Shown here: in pieces, positions 15,507 to 22,665 of the stretch
Layout of the letters: every line of letters starts with the position of its first letter
Position numbering within the stretch: position 1 is the stretch's first letter
Origin: JAXGRD01 sp050946655
GTDB taxonomy: Bacteria; Bacillota; Clostridia; Peptostreptococcales; Anaerovoracaceae
Length of the DNA stretch: 30,175 nucleotides
Direction of reading: 5' to 3'
NCBI GenBank assembly: GCA_050946655.1
Contig: JBMNVE010000023.1
Coordinates: forward strand, 1 to 30,175
Notes under the pieces: model-generated
Told to the model about the DNA's origin: nothing
What the model saw: only the letters and a program-made list of their open reading frames with translations
Database searches by the model: none
Program-made: the position numbers and the translations under genes

Positions 15507-16255
15507 TTTCGGTTCAAAAGCCCTCCTACCCTGCTGAATATCTCACTGTCCTTTGAGAAGTTGTCAAAACACTGTTCGCAGGATTCTTCGTAGGCACCGA
15601 ACTCATCGCGGACGATTTTGCCCTTATCTATAGTGATCACTCTCTTCTTCATGCGGTCGACGATGTCCTTTGCATGGGTAACCATGAGGATAGTCGTCCC
15701 TCGCTGATTAATCTGTTCAAGCAATTTCATGATTTCCCAGGCGGTATCCGGATCCAGATTCCCCGTAGGCTCATCGGCTATGAGCACGGTGGGGCGGTTG
15801 ATCAAGGCTCTTGCGATGGATACTCTTTGCTGCTCCCCTGCTGATAACTCGTCGGGGTACTTGTTTGCATTGGTACTGATCCCTACAAGACTGAGGACCT
15901 GTGGCACTTGCCTACGAATGTTCCTAGGCGACTGATGGGTGATTTCCATGGCAAAGGCCACATTTTCAAAGACCGTCTTGTTGGCAAGCAGTCTAAAGTC
16001 CTGAAAAACAATGCCGATATTTCGCCTGTGATTAGGGATCTTTCTATTGGATAAACGTGTGACCTCTGTACCCTTGACCAGGATGCTGCCTCGGTCACAG
16101 TCGATTTCTTTCAAGATCAGTTTGATGAAGGTGGATTTGCCTGCGCCACTGGGGCCGACAAGAAATACAAAGTCCCCTTTGTTGATTTTTACGCTGACGT
16201 CGTCCAGCCCGATATTGGTTCTATAATTTTTGGTTACGTGATCAAATATAATCAT
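15503..16255 (-). CDS. ftsE: Cell division ATP-binding protein FtsE
   Basis: FtsE is the ABC ATPase of the FtsEX complex. The 250-residue product has Walker A GPSGAGKST (34-42), Q-loop VFQDFRLL (83-90), signature LSAGEQQR (137-144), Walker B VLIADEP (157-163) and the switch histidine in MVTHAKD. It is about 20 residues longer than the common FtsE. The C-terminal extension contains a CEQC pair at 226-229, described as a finding. It starts the division operon from its own predicted promoter. Confidence 0.95.
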   Translation of the reverse strand: MIIFDHVTKNYRTNIGLDDVSVKINKGDFVFLVGPSGAGKSTFIKLILKEIDCDRGSILVKGTEVTRLSNRKIPNHRRNIGIVFQDFRLLANKTVFENVAFAMEITHQSPRNIRRQVPQVLSLVGISTNANKYPDELSAGEQQRVSIARALINRPTVLIADEPTGNLDPDTAWEIMKLLEQINQRGTTILMVTHAKDIVDRMKKRVITIDKGKIVRDEFGAYEESCEQCFDNFSKDSEIFSRVGGLLNRK

Positions 16256-16291
16256 AGACTTACCTCGCTTGATAATTCACTACCACCATGT

Positions 16292-16320
16292 ATTGTACCT
16301 CAATGGGATTAGAATATCAA
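16292..16320 (-). promoter_or_regulatory. Candidate promoter of the ftsEX operon
   Basis: On the minus strand there is TTGATA (16315-16320), a 17-bp spacer and TACAAT (16292-16297), 36 bases before the ftsE start codon. The -35 box overlaps the stop codon of the preceding gene. Confidence 0.6.
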
Positions 16321-17090
16321 CCTTTTGTGAGTATATGGCGATTTACTATTTTTTCCATGACGGGTTTTATGGTTTCTCTGATTTCTTTTTGCTCATAGGG
16401 TAGCCTGCAATTGTACTCGGCTTTGTACAATATATCTCCCTGCATCAAAGGGATCGTTTCATGACCTTTGATCTTCATATAATCATAAAAATGCCTGCGA
16501 TGGATCCCTCTGTTATCCTTATTCAGCACCCAAATGATCTTTTGCCGGCTACCGACAAGCTTTTGATACATCTCTCTGTTGGCTATGAGCTTAGAGGGAA
16601 GAGGATCAACGATGGCAAATATCATGTCCATTTCCGATGCTATCTCTTGCAGGTATTGGCATCCCAAATCGCAGACAATGTAGTCACCGCTGAAGTTATT
16701 GATCAGTTTGATTCTCTGGATAGGAGACAGGTTCAATTCCCGCATGCTTTCATGGGGGTGAAGAATAGCCCAGTTGATCCCCGCTTCGATATTCTCTCGT
16801 CCGTTTATCCTCCTGTTGTTTTGGATCTGGGAAAAAACAGGCATGAATCCCCTGCGGGAAAACCTCTTTTCCATGCCCAGCATTTGGTAGACCATGGGCT
16901 TTCCCTCTCCTGATCCGGATAGTTCCAAGTATGCGGCAGCTTTATTGCGCTGTCCCAATTCTTGAGATAAGGCTAAAGCAAAAAGAGTTCCGCCGGCACC
17001 GTGACCTAGAGAAACCACACCGATCTTCGTTTTTTCCATGATCTCCGGGAAATCTCCGTAGGTTCCCTCTCTGGCGAATATTCTCTTCAA
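16317..17090 (-). CDS. MinD/ParA-like protein with degenerate P-loop
   Basis: This 257-residue protein has the start of a SIMIBI-class ATPase: IGVVSLGHGAGGTLFALALS at 23-42, where a deviant Walker A motif (KGGxGKT) would be expected. Here the loop is GHGAGGT, so both signature lysines are missing. DYIVCDLG (136-142) looks like the switch-II strand and IIWVLNKDNRG (185-195) like the base-binding NK(x)D-type strand of the MinD/ParA fold. The start codon is TTG, supported by AAGGAG eight bases upstream. It has its own promoter and sits just before ftsE, so a role at the division site or membrane is possible but unproven. I do not know a characterised homolog. Confidence 0.6.
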   Translation of the reverse strand: MKRIFAREGTYGDFPEIMEKTKIGVVSLGHGAGGTLFALALSQELGQRNKAAAYLELSGSGEGKPMVYQMLGMEKRFSRRGFMPVFSQIQNNRRINGRENIEAGINWAILHPHESMRELNLSPIQRIKLINNFSGDYIVCDLGCQYLQEIASEMDMIFAIVDPLPSKLIANREMYQKLVGSRQKIIWVLNKDNRGIHRRHFYDYMKIKGHETIPLMQGDILYKAEYNCRLPYEQKEIRETIKPVMEKIVNRHILTKG

Positions 17091-17112
17091 CTTTCGACTC
17101 CTTATTTGACAT

Positions 17113-17142
17113 ATATTACCATTTTTGGGCTTTCGCTGTCAA
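17113..17142 (-). promoter_or_regulatory. Promoter of the MinD-like gene
   Basis: On the minus strand there is TTGACA (17137-17142), an 18-bp spacer and TAATAT (17113-17118). The -35 box overlaps the end of the U-tract of the transketolase terminator. Confidence 0.75.
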
Positions 17143-17167
17143 GAAAAAAGGACAATTTCTTGCCCTT
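17141..17167 (-). terminator. Terminator of the mgtE-transketolase operon
   Basis: On the minus strand AAGGGCAA, a GAAA tetraloop and TTGTCCTT form an 8-bp stem with one G-U pair. TTTTTTCTT follows. It starts 6 bases past the transketolase stop. Confidence 0.85.
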
Positions 17168-17172
17168 CCCCT

Positions 17173-18102
17173 TTACAGTATTTCTTTGACCTTCAAGACG
17201 ATATCCGCTGCCGTCATCTTATACTTTTTCAATAGTTCATCCGGTTTTCCCGATTCTCCGAAGGTATCCAGCTGGCCTACCATCCCCATCTTGCAGGGAT
17301 ATTTGCGGCTAAGGGTGTGGGAAACCGCACTTCCCAGTCCGCCGATAATAGAATGTTCCTCAGCTGTCACAACCTTCCCCGTCTTCTTGGCACAAGAGAC
17401 CACAAAATCCTCGTCCAGAGGTTTCAGGGTGTGTATATCCGCCACTGTTGCCTTTATCCCCTCATCTTCCAGCTCCTTTGCCGCATCAAGGGCCGCATTG
17501 ACCATGATCCCTGTGGCAAAGATAGTCACATCTTCTCCCTCTCTCAAGAGGTTTCCCTTCCCTAAAGTTATAGGCGCATCTTCTTCATAGAATATAGGTA
17601 CAGCCGATCTTCCTAGCCTCATGTACGCCGGGCCTTCCATCTCCACCAGTTGTTCCAACAGTTTCTCAGCGGAAACTCCGTCCGCCGGACTGACCACTGT
17701 CATCCCCGGGATCGTCCGCATCAGAGCGAAATCCTCAAAGGTCTGGTGGCTACCGCCATCTTCTCCTGTGGTGATCCCTCCGTGAGAGGCGCAGACCTTG
17801 ACGTTAGCAGCTGTGTATCCGATGGAGTTTCTGATAATTTCAAAAGCCCTTCCCGTAGCGAACATGGCAAAGGTACTGGCACATACGATCTTTCCCGAAT
17901 GAGCCAGGCCGGCCGCAGCGCCGTACAAGTTCTGTTCTGCGATCCCCATATTGAAAAACCGTTCCGGATATGCTTTTGCAAACATACCTGTCTTGGTGGA
18001 TCCGGAAAGATCCGCATCCATGACCACCAAGTTATCATATTTTTCTCCCAGTTTCACAAGGGTTTTCCCGTATGCGTCCCTGGTCGCCATTTTCTCAGTC
18101 AT
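17173..18102 (-). CDS. Transketolase, C-terminal subunit
   Basis: This 309-residue protein is the pyrimidine-binding plus C-terminal half of transketolase, which transfers two-carbon units between sugar phosphates with thiamine diphosphate. VVMDADLSGSTKTGMFAKAY and FFNMGIAEQNLYGAAAGLA (with the conserved Glu of the cofactor site) mark the pyrimidine domain. TAEEHSIIGGLGSAV marks the C-terminal domain. It is encoded separately from the N-terminal half, as in many Clostridia and archaea, with an ATGA overlap to it. A strong terminator follows. Confidence 0.95.
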   Translation of the reverse strand: MTEKMATRDAYGKTLVKLGEKYDNLVVMDADLSGSTKTGMFAKAYPERFFNMGIAEQNLYGAAAGLAHSGKIVCASTFAMFATGRAFEIIRNSIGYTAANVKVCASHGGITTGEDGGSHQTFEDFALMRTIPGMTVVSPADGVSAEKLLEQLVEMEGPAYMRLGRSAVPIFYEEDAPITLGKGNLLREGEDVTIFATGIMVNAALDAAKELEDEGIKATVADIHTLKPLDEDFVVSCAKKTGKVVTAEEHSIIGGLGSAVSHTLSRKYPCKMGMVGQLDTFGESGKPDELLKKYKMTAADIVLKVKEIL

Positions 18103-18920
18103 TCCTGCGTACCTCCCAATTCTTCCAAAGCCAGTGCCAACTGTTCCTCATCCGGTGCCTTGCCGTGCCAGCCCACCATATCTTCCATATAGGAAACGCC
18201 GCATCCCTTACATGTCTTGGCAACGATCACCGTAGGCTTCCCTTTGAGGGATCTAGCTTTCTCCAGCTTATCCAAGATGTCTTCCATGGAATTCCCCTCT
18301 GCCGAAAGGACGTGCCAGCCGAAGGCGGCAAATTTATCTCCGATGGGCTCTACCGTCATGATATCTCTGTTCCAGCCGTCTATCTGCAGACCGTTCCAGT
18401 CTACGATTGCTGTCAAGTTGTCCAGTTTATAGTGGCCTGCAGCCATTGCCGCTTCCCAAATCATTCCTTCATCCAACTCGCCGTCTCCCGTGAGGGTATA
18501 TATCCTCCCGGGGCTTTTATCCATCTTCCCCGCAAGGGCCATTCCCACACTGACCGACAAGCCTTGGCCCAAGGAGCCCGTGGACATTTCCACACCGGGT
18601 ACCTTGTGCATGTCCGGATGCCCCTGAAACGGGCTGCCTAGTTTTCTAAGGCTCATGGTTTCCTCTACCGGGAAGAAGCCTCTGTGTCCCAAAGCAGCAT
18701 AGAGCACAGGTGCACAATGACCCTTTGACAGAACAAACCTGTCCCGATCCTTCATCTTGGGATCTTTAGGATCAATGTTCATCACCTGAAAATACAGTGC
18801 TGTGACGATTTCTGCCGCCGAAAGCGAACCGCCCGGATGACCGGAACCGGCTTGATGAACCATTTCCAGCACCGTCTTTCGGATTTCATTGGCTGTTTTT
18901 TTCAATTCTTGGATTTCCAT
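18099..18920 (-). CDS. Transketolase, N-terminal subunit
   Basis: This 273-residue thiamine-diphosphate-binding half carries GSGHPGGSLSAAEIV near residues 25-39 and the cofactor motif GDGELDEGMIWEAAMAAGHY beginning at 145. The metal-ligand asparagine follows at about 176 (DWNGLQIDG). With the next gene it should form the full pentose phosphate pathway enzyme. GGAGG precedes the ATG. The start lies 35 bases inside nnrD, an unusually long overlap in this window. Confidence 0.95.
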   Translation of the reverse strand: MEIQELKKTANEIRKTVLEMVHQAGSGHPGGSLSAAEIVTALYFQVMNIDPKDPKMKDRDRFVLSKGHCAPVLYAALGHRGFFPVEETMSLRKLGSPFQGHPDMHKVPGVEMSTGSLGQGLSVSVGMALAGKMDKSPGRIYTLTGDGELDEGMIWEAAMAAGHYKLDNLTAIVDWNGLQIDGWNRDIMTVEPIGDKFAAFGWHVLSAEGNSMEDILDKLEKARSLKGKPTVIVAKTCKGCGVSYMEDMVGWHGKAPDEEQLALALEELGGTQE

Positions 18921-19764
18921 CTTTTCCTCCCCTGTTTTCCATTATCTCCTGAAAGGCCGGGGGCAAAAAATCGATTAGATCCCCCGCCGTCATTCCTATT
19001 TCACCAAAACCATCTTTGCAACGATCTCCTGCCAGGCCATGGATATAGACACCTGCCTTGGCCGCCTCCATAGGGCTGTAGCCCTGAGCCGTCAAGGATC
19101 CTATGATGCCGGACAGCACGTCTCCGCTGCCACCCGTTGCCATCCCGGGGTTTCCCGTGGTGTTTCGCCATACTTGATCATCTTCCCCTGAGATCAAGGT
19201 TTCATGGCCTTTCAGAACCGTGATACAGCCGTACCGATGTGACAGCTTCACCGCATCTCTTTCACGATCCCCGATCCTCTGTATCCCCAGAAGTCTGGCC
19301 CCTTCACCCATGTGAGGTGTGATGATCACCTCTGCCTGCGTTTCTACTACATCCCGGGCAAGGTCGAACCTGAGGATATTGTTGAGCCCGTCCGCATCGA
19401 TGACCAGTGGCCCTTTATACTCATTCAATATCTTTTTCATGATCTTCCCGTCACTGTTGTAATGACCCAGCCCCGGGCCGACAACGATGGACGAAAAAAC
19501 AGAAAAATCCAGTCTCTCATCCCTCTCCCTGCACATAGCTTCCGGTACAGCGGTCTGCAATATGGAAAAGATTTCCCTATCTGCAGCCAAGGTTACCGTC
19601 CCCGCGCCCGATCGCAACGCGCCTTTTGCAGAAAGTACTGCTGCACCTGCCATGCCCAAAGATCCGGCTACAATCATCAGCTTTCCGAAATCCCCTTTGT
19701 GGGCTTCTTTTTCTCTGGGCAGCAGAATCTTCCCAATCTCTTCTCCCTGGATCTGCCTCATCAT
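18886..19764 (-). CDS. nnrD: ADP-dependent NAD(P)H-hydrate dehydratase
   Basis: This enzyme repairs hydrated NADH and NADPH in the cytosol. The 292-residue protein is the stand-alone dehydratase, without the fused epimerase half (NnrE) found in many bacteria. It has a ribokinase-like fold with GDFGKLMIVAGS, VVGPGLG (about 94-100), VIDADGLNN (121-129), ITPHMGE and the catalytic GNPGMATGGSGDVLSG (204-219), whose aspartate 215 acts as base. It begins with ATGATG, and its first ATG overlaps the mgtE stop. The C-terminal 12 codons overlap the transketolase gene. Confidence 0.93.
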   Translation of the reverse strand: MMRQIQGEEIGKILLPREKEAHKGDFGKLMIVAGSLGMAGAAVLSAKGALRSGAGTVTLAADREIFSILQTAVPEAMCRERDERLDFSVFSSIVVGPGLGHYNSDGKIMKKILNEYKGPLVIDADGLNNILRFDLARDVVETQAEVIITPHMGEGARLLGIQRIGDRERDAVKLSHRYGCITVLKGHETLISGEDDQVWRNTTGNPGMATGGSGDVLSGIIGSLTAQGYSPMEAAKAGVYIHGLAGDRCKDGFGEIGMTAGDLIDFLPPAFQEIMENRGGKDGNPRIEKNSQ

Positions 19765-21140
19765 CCGATCCCCAAAATATAGGTGGCAAGGAGGAAATAG
19801 GTCAAAACAGAAATCATATCTGTCAGTGAAGCGATCATGGGACTTGCCATGAGAGCAGGGTCGATGCCAACTTTCTTGGCAAGCATGGGTAGCATGCTAC
19901 CGACGACCTTTGCAGCCATGACAATGATGACCATGGCAAAACATACCGTCAGGGCAACGCCCATTCCCTGGTTTTCGAACCAATATATCCTTGCAAAGTT
20001 GAATATACTCAACACCACTCCGATGATAAAACTGACTCTGGCTTCCTTCCAGAGGACCCGCAGTGCGTCTTTCAGTGCGATATCTCCAACAGACATTCCT
20101 CGAATGACGATGGTTGCTGATTGGGAGCCGGAGTTTCCTCCTGTACCCATGAGCATAGGCATGTAGGCCACCAACGCGATGACTTGGCTTAACTGGGCTT
20201 CAAAACTGGCAATGATGCCACCGGTGATGATATAGGAAAGCATGAGGATCAAAAGCCAGGGAAGTCGGTTCTTGATGTGTTTGAATACACCCATGTCCAG
20301 ATATTCCAAGGTGGTGCTGTCAACGATCCCGGCCATTCTCTCCATGTCCTCGGTAGTCTCTTCTTCGATAACATCAAAGATGTCATCCATGGTGATGATC
20401 CCCACCAAGCGGCCCTCGTTATCCACAACAGGAATAGCCAGAAAACCGTACTTCTTAAACTTCTCATATACTTCTTCCTGGTCTTCGTACACATTGATGG
20501 AAACAAAGTCCGTATCCATGATCTTGGATATGGGCATGTTGCCGTCGCTGGTGACCAGGTTACGAAGAGAAAGGATTCCCTTCAGTTTTCTTCCCTCTTC
20601 TTTGACGTAACAGGTGTATATGGTTTCGCTATCCATGCCCTCTCTGCGAATATAATTGAGGGCTTCTTTTACGGTCATATGCTCTTGGAGGCTGATATAA
20701 TCCGGGGTCATCAAAGTCCCGGCACAATTCTCCGGATAATTGAGGAAGGTATTGATTTGATGTCGTTCCTTCTTGGGGGTCTTTTCCAGGATCTTATCTA
20801 CAATATTGGCAGGGAGCTCTTCCAGCACATCGATCTTATCATCGAAGTCCAGTTCTTCGATAATGTAGTTGATTTCCCTATCGGTGATCCCGTTGATGAT
20901 CTCAACTTGGTCTTCCGTGGGAAGATAGGAAAACACCTCTACGGAGATGTCCTTGGGCAACATACGATACACGATGATCGCAGTATCCAGGCCGATCTCA
21001 TCCAGAATTTCTTCGATTATTTCCCCGATGTCCGCAACATTATGGTTGAGGAGTTCTTCTCTGACAACTTTGTACTGTTTTTCTTCCAATCTTTCCAACA
21101 CAAAGTCCGTCAATTCTTCAAATGTCATTTTTTCTTCCAT
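19761..21140 (-). CDS. mgtE: Magnesium transporter MgtE
   Basis: This 459-residue protein has the full MgtE plan: an acidic helical N-domain (1-130), two CBS domains (about 135-255; GIITMDDIFDVIEEE closes the second), and five membrane helices (about 285-459). ALVAYMPMLMGTGGNSGSQS carries the pore signature. MgtE is a Mg2+-gated Mg2+ channel in the cytoplasmic membrane. AAGGAGGAG precedes the ATG, deciding against the later methionine at residue 5. Only 32 bases separate it from the upstream gene, so an Mg2+ riboswitch leader is absent. It opens the operon with nnrD and transketolase. Confidence 0.95.
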   Translation of the reverse strand: MEEKMTFEELTDFVLERLEEKQYKVVREELLNHNVADIGEIIEEILDEIGLDTAIIVYRMLPKDISVEVFSYLPTEDQVEIINGITDREINYIIEELDFDDKIDVLEELPANIVDKILEKTPKKERHQINTFLNYPENCAGTLMTPDYISLQEHMTVKEALNYIRREGMDSETIYTCYVKEEGRKLKGILSLRNLVTSDGNMPISKIMDTDFVSINVYEDQEEVYEKFKKYGFLAIPVVDNEGRLVGIITMDDIFDVIEEETTEDMERMAGIVDSTTLEYLDMGVFKHIKNRLPWLLILMLSYIITGGIIASFEAQLSQVIALVAYMPMLMGTGGNSGSQSATIVIRGMSVGDIALKDALRVLWKEARVSFIIGVVLSIFNFARIYWFENQGMGVALTVCFAMVIIVMAAKVVGSMLPMLAKKVGIDPALMASPMIASLTDMISVLTYFLLATYILGIG

Positions 21141-21164
21141 GTCACTCCTCCTTTCGCGTCCTCA

Positions 21165-21194
21165 ATTATACTCTACTCTCCCTGTCCATTGCAA
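21165..21194 (-). promoter_or_regulatory. Candidate promoter of mgtE
   Basis: On the minus strand there is TTGCAA (21189-21194), an 18-bp spacer and TATAAT (21165-21170), 24 bases before the mgtE ATG. The -35 box lies inside the end of the upstream gene. Confidence 0.6.
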
Positions 21195-22255
21195 GTTATG
21201 AATTCTGCAAAGATGCGCCTTCCGAAGTCCTCGGCTCTTTCAAATATCCCCTCTTGGAGAAGGAGAGCACCCGGGTCATTGGCTGTCTCCATCATAGCAA
21301 ACCTGGGGGGCAACATAAAGGTTTTATTCATGTTCAGGCCTCCGATGAGCTGCCTTGCCAAAATATCCGATCCGCTGTAGCCCGAAACGATGGCCGCATA
21401 CAGACGCTTTTCATAGAAGCGGTGCACCCGAAAGATAGAGGTAAGCCTGTTGATAAAGGCGGTAAGATAGGCGCTCACCGCATCATTGTAATTGGCACAG
21501 ATCATCATCAGTCCATCGCATTTAAGGATGGCCGGATATACTTCATGGGTGATCACACCTCCATAAAAACATTTTTGTTCCTCCCCGTAGTGAAGGCAGG
21601 TTTCATAGGCACATCCCCTGCAGTCCTTGATTTCTCCGTCTCTCAGGGAAATTTCCGTAATATCAAAACCCTTCAGTTCTTTCTTGATCAGGGACCAAAG
21701 AGAATAAGTATTGGATTTTTCAGAATTGCCCACATGGATAGTAAGAAAGTCAGGCTTTTCCACCTGGGATTTTTGAAAGGTCATCACATTTCGGATAAGG
21801 TTCTTTCCCGACTCCACATAGGCACCGTAATTGTCCGTGTCCAGATTTTTTGCCACGATGTTAAAGTTCCTAAGGGTTCCGGTGCCCTCTACCAAAGGCG
21901 ATCCGGGAAAAGTGCAGCCGGAAAGATTGGCGCTGAACACCAGATCCCTGGCTACCGATTTGGTGAAGAGTTCACTCTTCCCGTCAACGATCACGCCCCC
22001 TACACTGCCTTCAAAGAAACCGGGCTCCAGTCGGATGCGCTGGAGCATCTTGTAGTATTGCAGATTGATCCCCGAAGCCCCTAAGGTAACAGCAAAAAGG
22101 ATCCTGCGATTCTTGCAACAGGTATTTTCCAGTTCCTCTGCAGTTTCCACCAATTCATAAGCGTAGCTGGAAGCGACTTCCGCCAGAATTTTTTCTATTC
22201 TGGCGGTCATTTCTACATCGCTGCAAAATGGCTTCACCAGTATAAACTCTTCCAT
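21173..22255 (-). CDS. Flavodoxin/WrbA-like oxidoreductase with cysteine cluster
   Basis: The C-terminal half of this 360-residue protein is a flavodoxin-like NAD(P)H-dependent reductase domain. FLTIHVGNSEKSNTYSLWSL (about 170-189) is the FMN phosphate loop region and CDGLMMICANYNDAVSAYLT (about 246-265) matches the second conserved loop. Four cysteines between them, C-x2-C-x4-C-x8-C (212-229), resemble but do not equal the iron-sulfur flavoprotein motif. The first 165 residues are not recognised. They contain a strand-rich block with a SANLSGCTFPGSPLVEGT segment. The ATG at 22255 is chosen over one at 22267 because AGGAG lies between them. It is expressed from its own extended -10 promoter. 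Confidence 0.75.
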   Translation of the reverse strand: MEEFILVKPFCSDVEMTARIEKILAEVASSYAYELVETAEELENTCCKNRRILFAVTLGASGINLQYYKMLQRIRLEPGFFEGSVGGVIVDGKSELFTKSVARDLVFSANLSGCTFPGSPLVEGTGTLRNFNIVAKNLDTDNYGAYVESGKNLIRNVMTFQKSQVEKPDFLTIHVGNSEKSNTYSLWSLIKKELKGFDITEISLRDGEIKDCRGCAYETCLHYGEEQKCFYGGVITHEVYPAILKCDGLMMICANYNDAVSAYLTAFINRLTSIFRVHRFYEKRLYAAIVSGYSGSDILARQLIGGLNMNKTFMLPPRFAMMETANDPGALLLQEGIFERAEDFGRRIFAEFITCNGQGE

Positions 22256-22270
22256 ATCTCTCCTCATATT

Positions 22271-22405
22271 CTATATCGTTTCTATAACAGTAATTATATC
22301 AATATCCGTGATCGACGTGCTTCCATTTGCCTCCGCGGTTTCTCGCCAAAATCCAAAGCCAGTCGGTATACGTGGTGTTGGCTGCAATGATCCGTTTCTG
22401 TACAT
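22271..22405 (-). CDS. Possible 44-residue ORF starting at the inverted repeat copy
   Basis: The ATG at 22405 lies in the 12-bp inverted repeat copy and opens 44 codons starting MYRNGSLQPTPRIPTGFGFW. It ends 15 bases before the flavodoxin-like start. The upstream AGGGTG is a weak ribosome binding site. The first four residues equal those of the mini-ORFs in the neighbouring array. Low complexity is not evident, but no family is recognised and it may be chance. Confidence 0.25.
   Translation of the reverse strand: MYRNGSLQPTPRIPTGFGFWRETAEANGSTSITDIDIITVIETI
22293..22301 (-). promoter_or_regulatory. Extended -10 promoter of the flavodoxin-like gene
   Basis: On the minus strand TGATATAAT is a perfect extended -10 (TGnTATAAT) about 38 bases before the ATG at 22255. 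No good -35 hexamer is seen, as is usual for extended -10 promoters. Confidence 0.5.
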
Positions 22406-22660
22406 ACACCCTATAATTCTTCAATTTGTACAGAAACAGTGGCGTCACCTGCCTTCGCCAGTCCAACTTTCCTAACTAATCAGCCCGAAATCGATCGAAA
22501 TGTACAGAAACAGTGCCGTCACCGGCCTTCGCCAGCTCAACTTTCCTAACTAATCGGCCTGAAATCGATCGAAATGTACAGAAACAGTGCCAGCACCAGT
22601 CTTCGACAGCCCAACTTTCCTAACTAATCGGCTCGAAATCACAAGAAATGTACAGAAACG
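22393..22660. repeat. Inverted-repeat-bounded element containing the 74-bp array
   Basis: CGTTTCTGTACA at 22393-22404 and TGTACAGAAACG at 22649-22660 are exact reverse complements. They enclose the tandem array and 22 bases of non-repeat sequence (22405-22426). The arrangement recalls a small non-autonomous element or a REPIN-like repeat cluster. No transposase and no clear target duplication are seen. Confidence 0.55.
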
Positions 22661-22662
22661 CT
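22427..22662 (+). repeat. 74-bp tandem repeat array (three full units plus start of a fourth)
   Basis: Copies start at 22427, 22501, 22575 and 22649, exactly 74 bases apart. Each begins TGTACAGAAAC. Full units continue through a variable CAGTGnC...CAC block, then CAACTTTCCTAACTAATCGG and a GAAATCGATCGAAA-like end. Units 1 and 2 are closest; unit 3 is more diverged. The array ends three bases from the stop of the dehydrogenase-like gene. The period is not a multiple of three, so it is not a protein repeat. Each full unit holds a 17-codon ORF (see findings). Confidence 0.9.
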
Positions 22663-22665
22663 CCC

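Noticed and set aside
21141..21172. An Mg2+-sensing (M-box) riboswitch before mgtE
   Set aside because: The gap is only 32 bases and is filled by the promoter -10 and ribosome binding site.
20277..21380. A 367-codon frame antisense to mgtE, and a 320-codon frame antisense to the flavodoxin-like gene (21122-22084)
   Set aside because: Both lie opposite well-supported genes and show no family motifs.
22427..22662. The 74-bp array as a CRISPR
   Set aside because: The units are alike over nearly their whole length, with no unique spacers, and there are no cas genes in the window.
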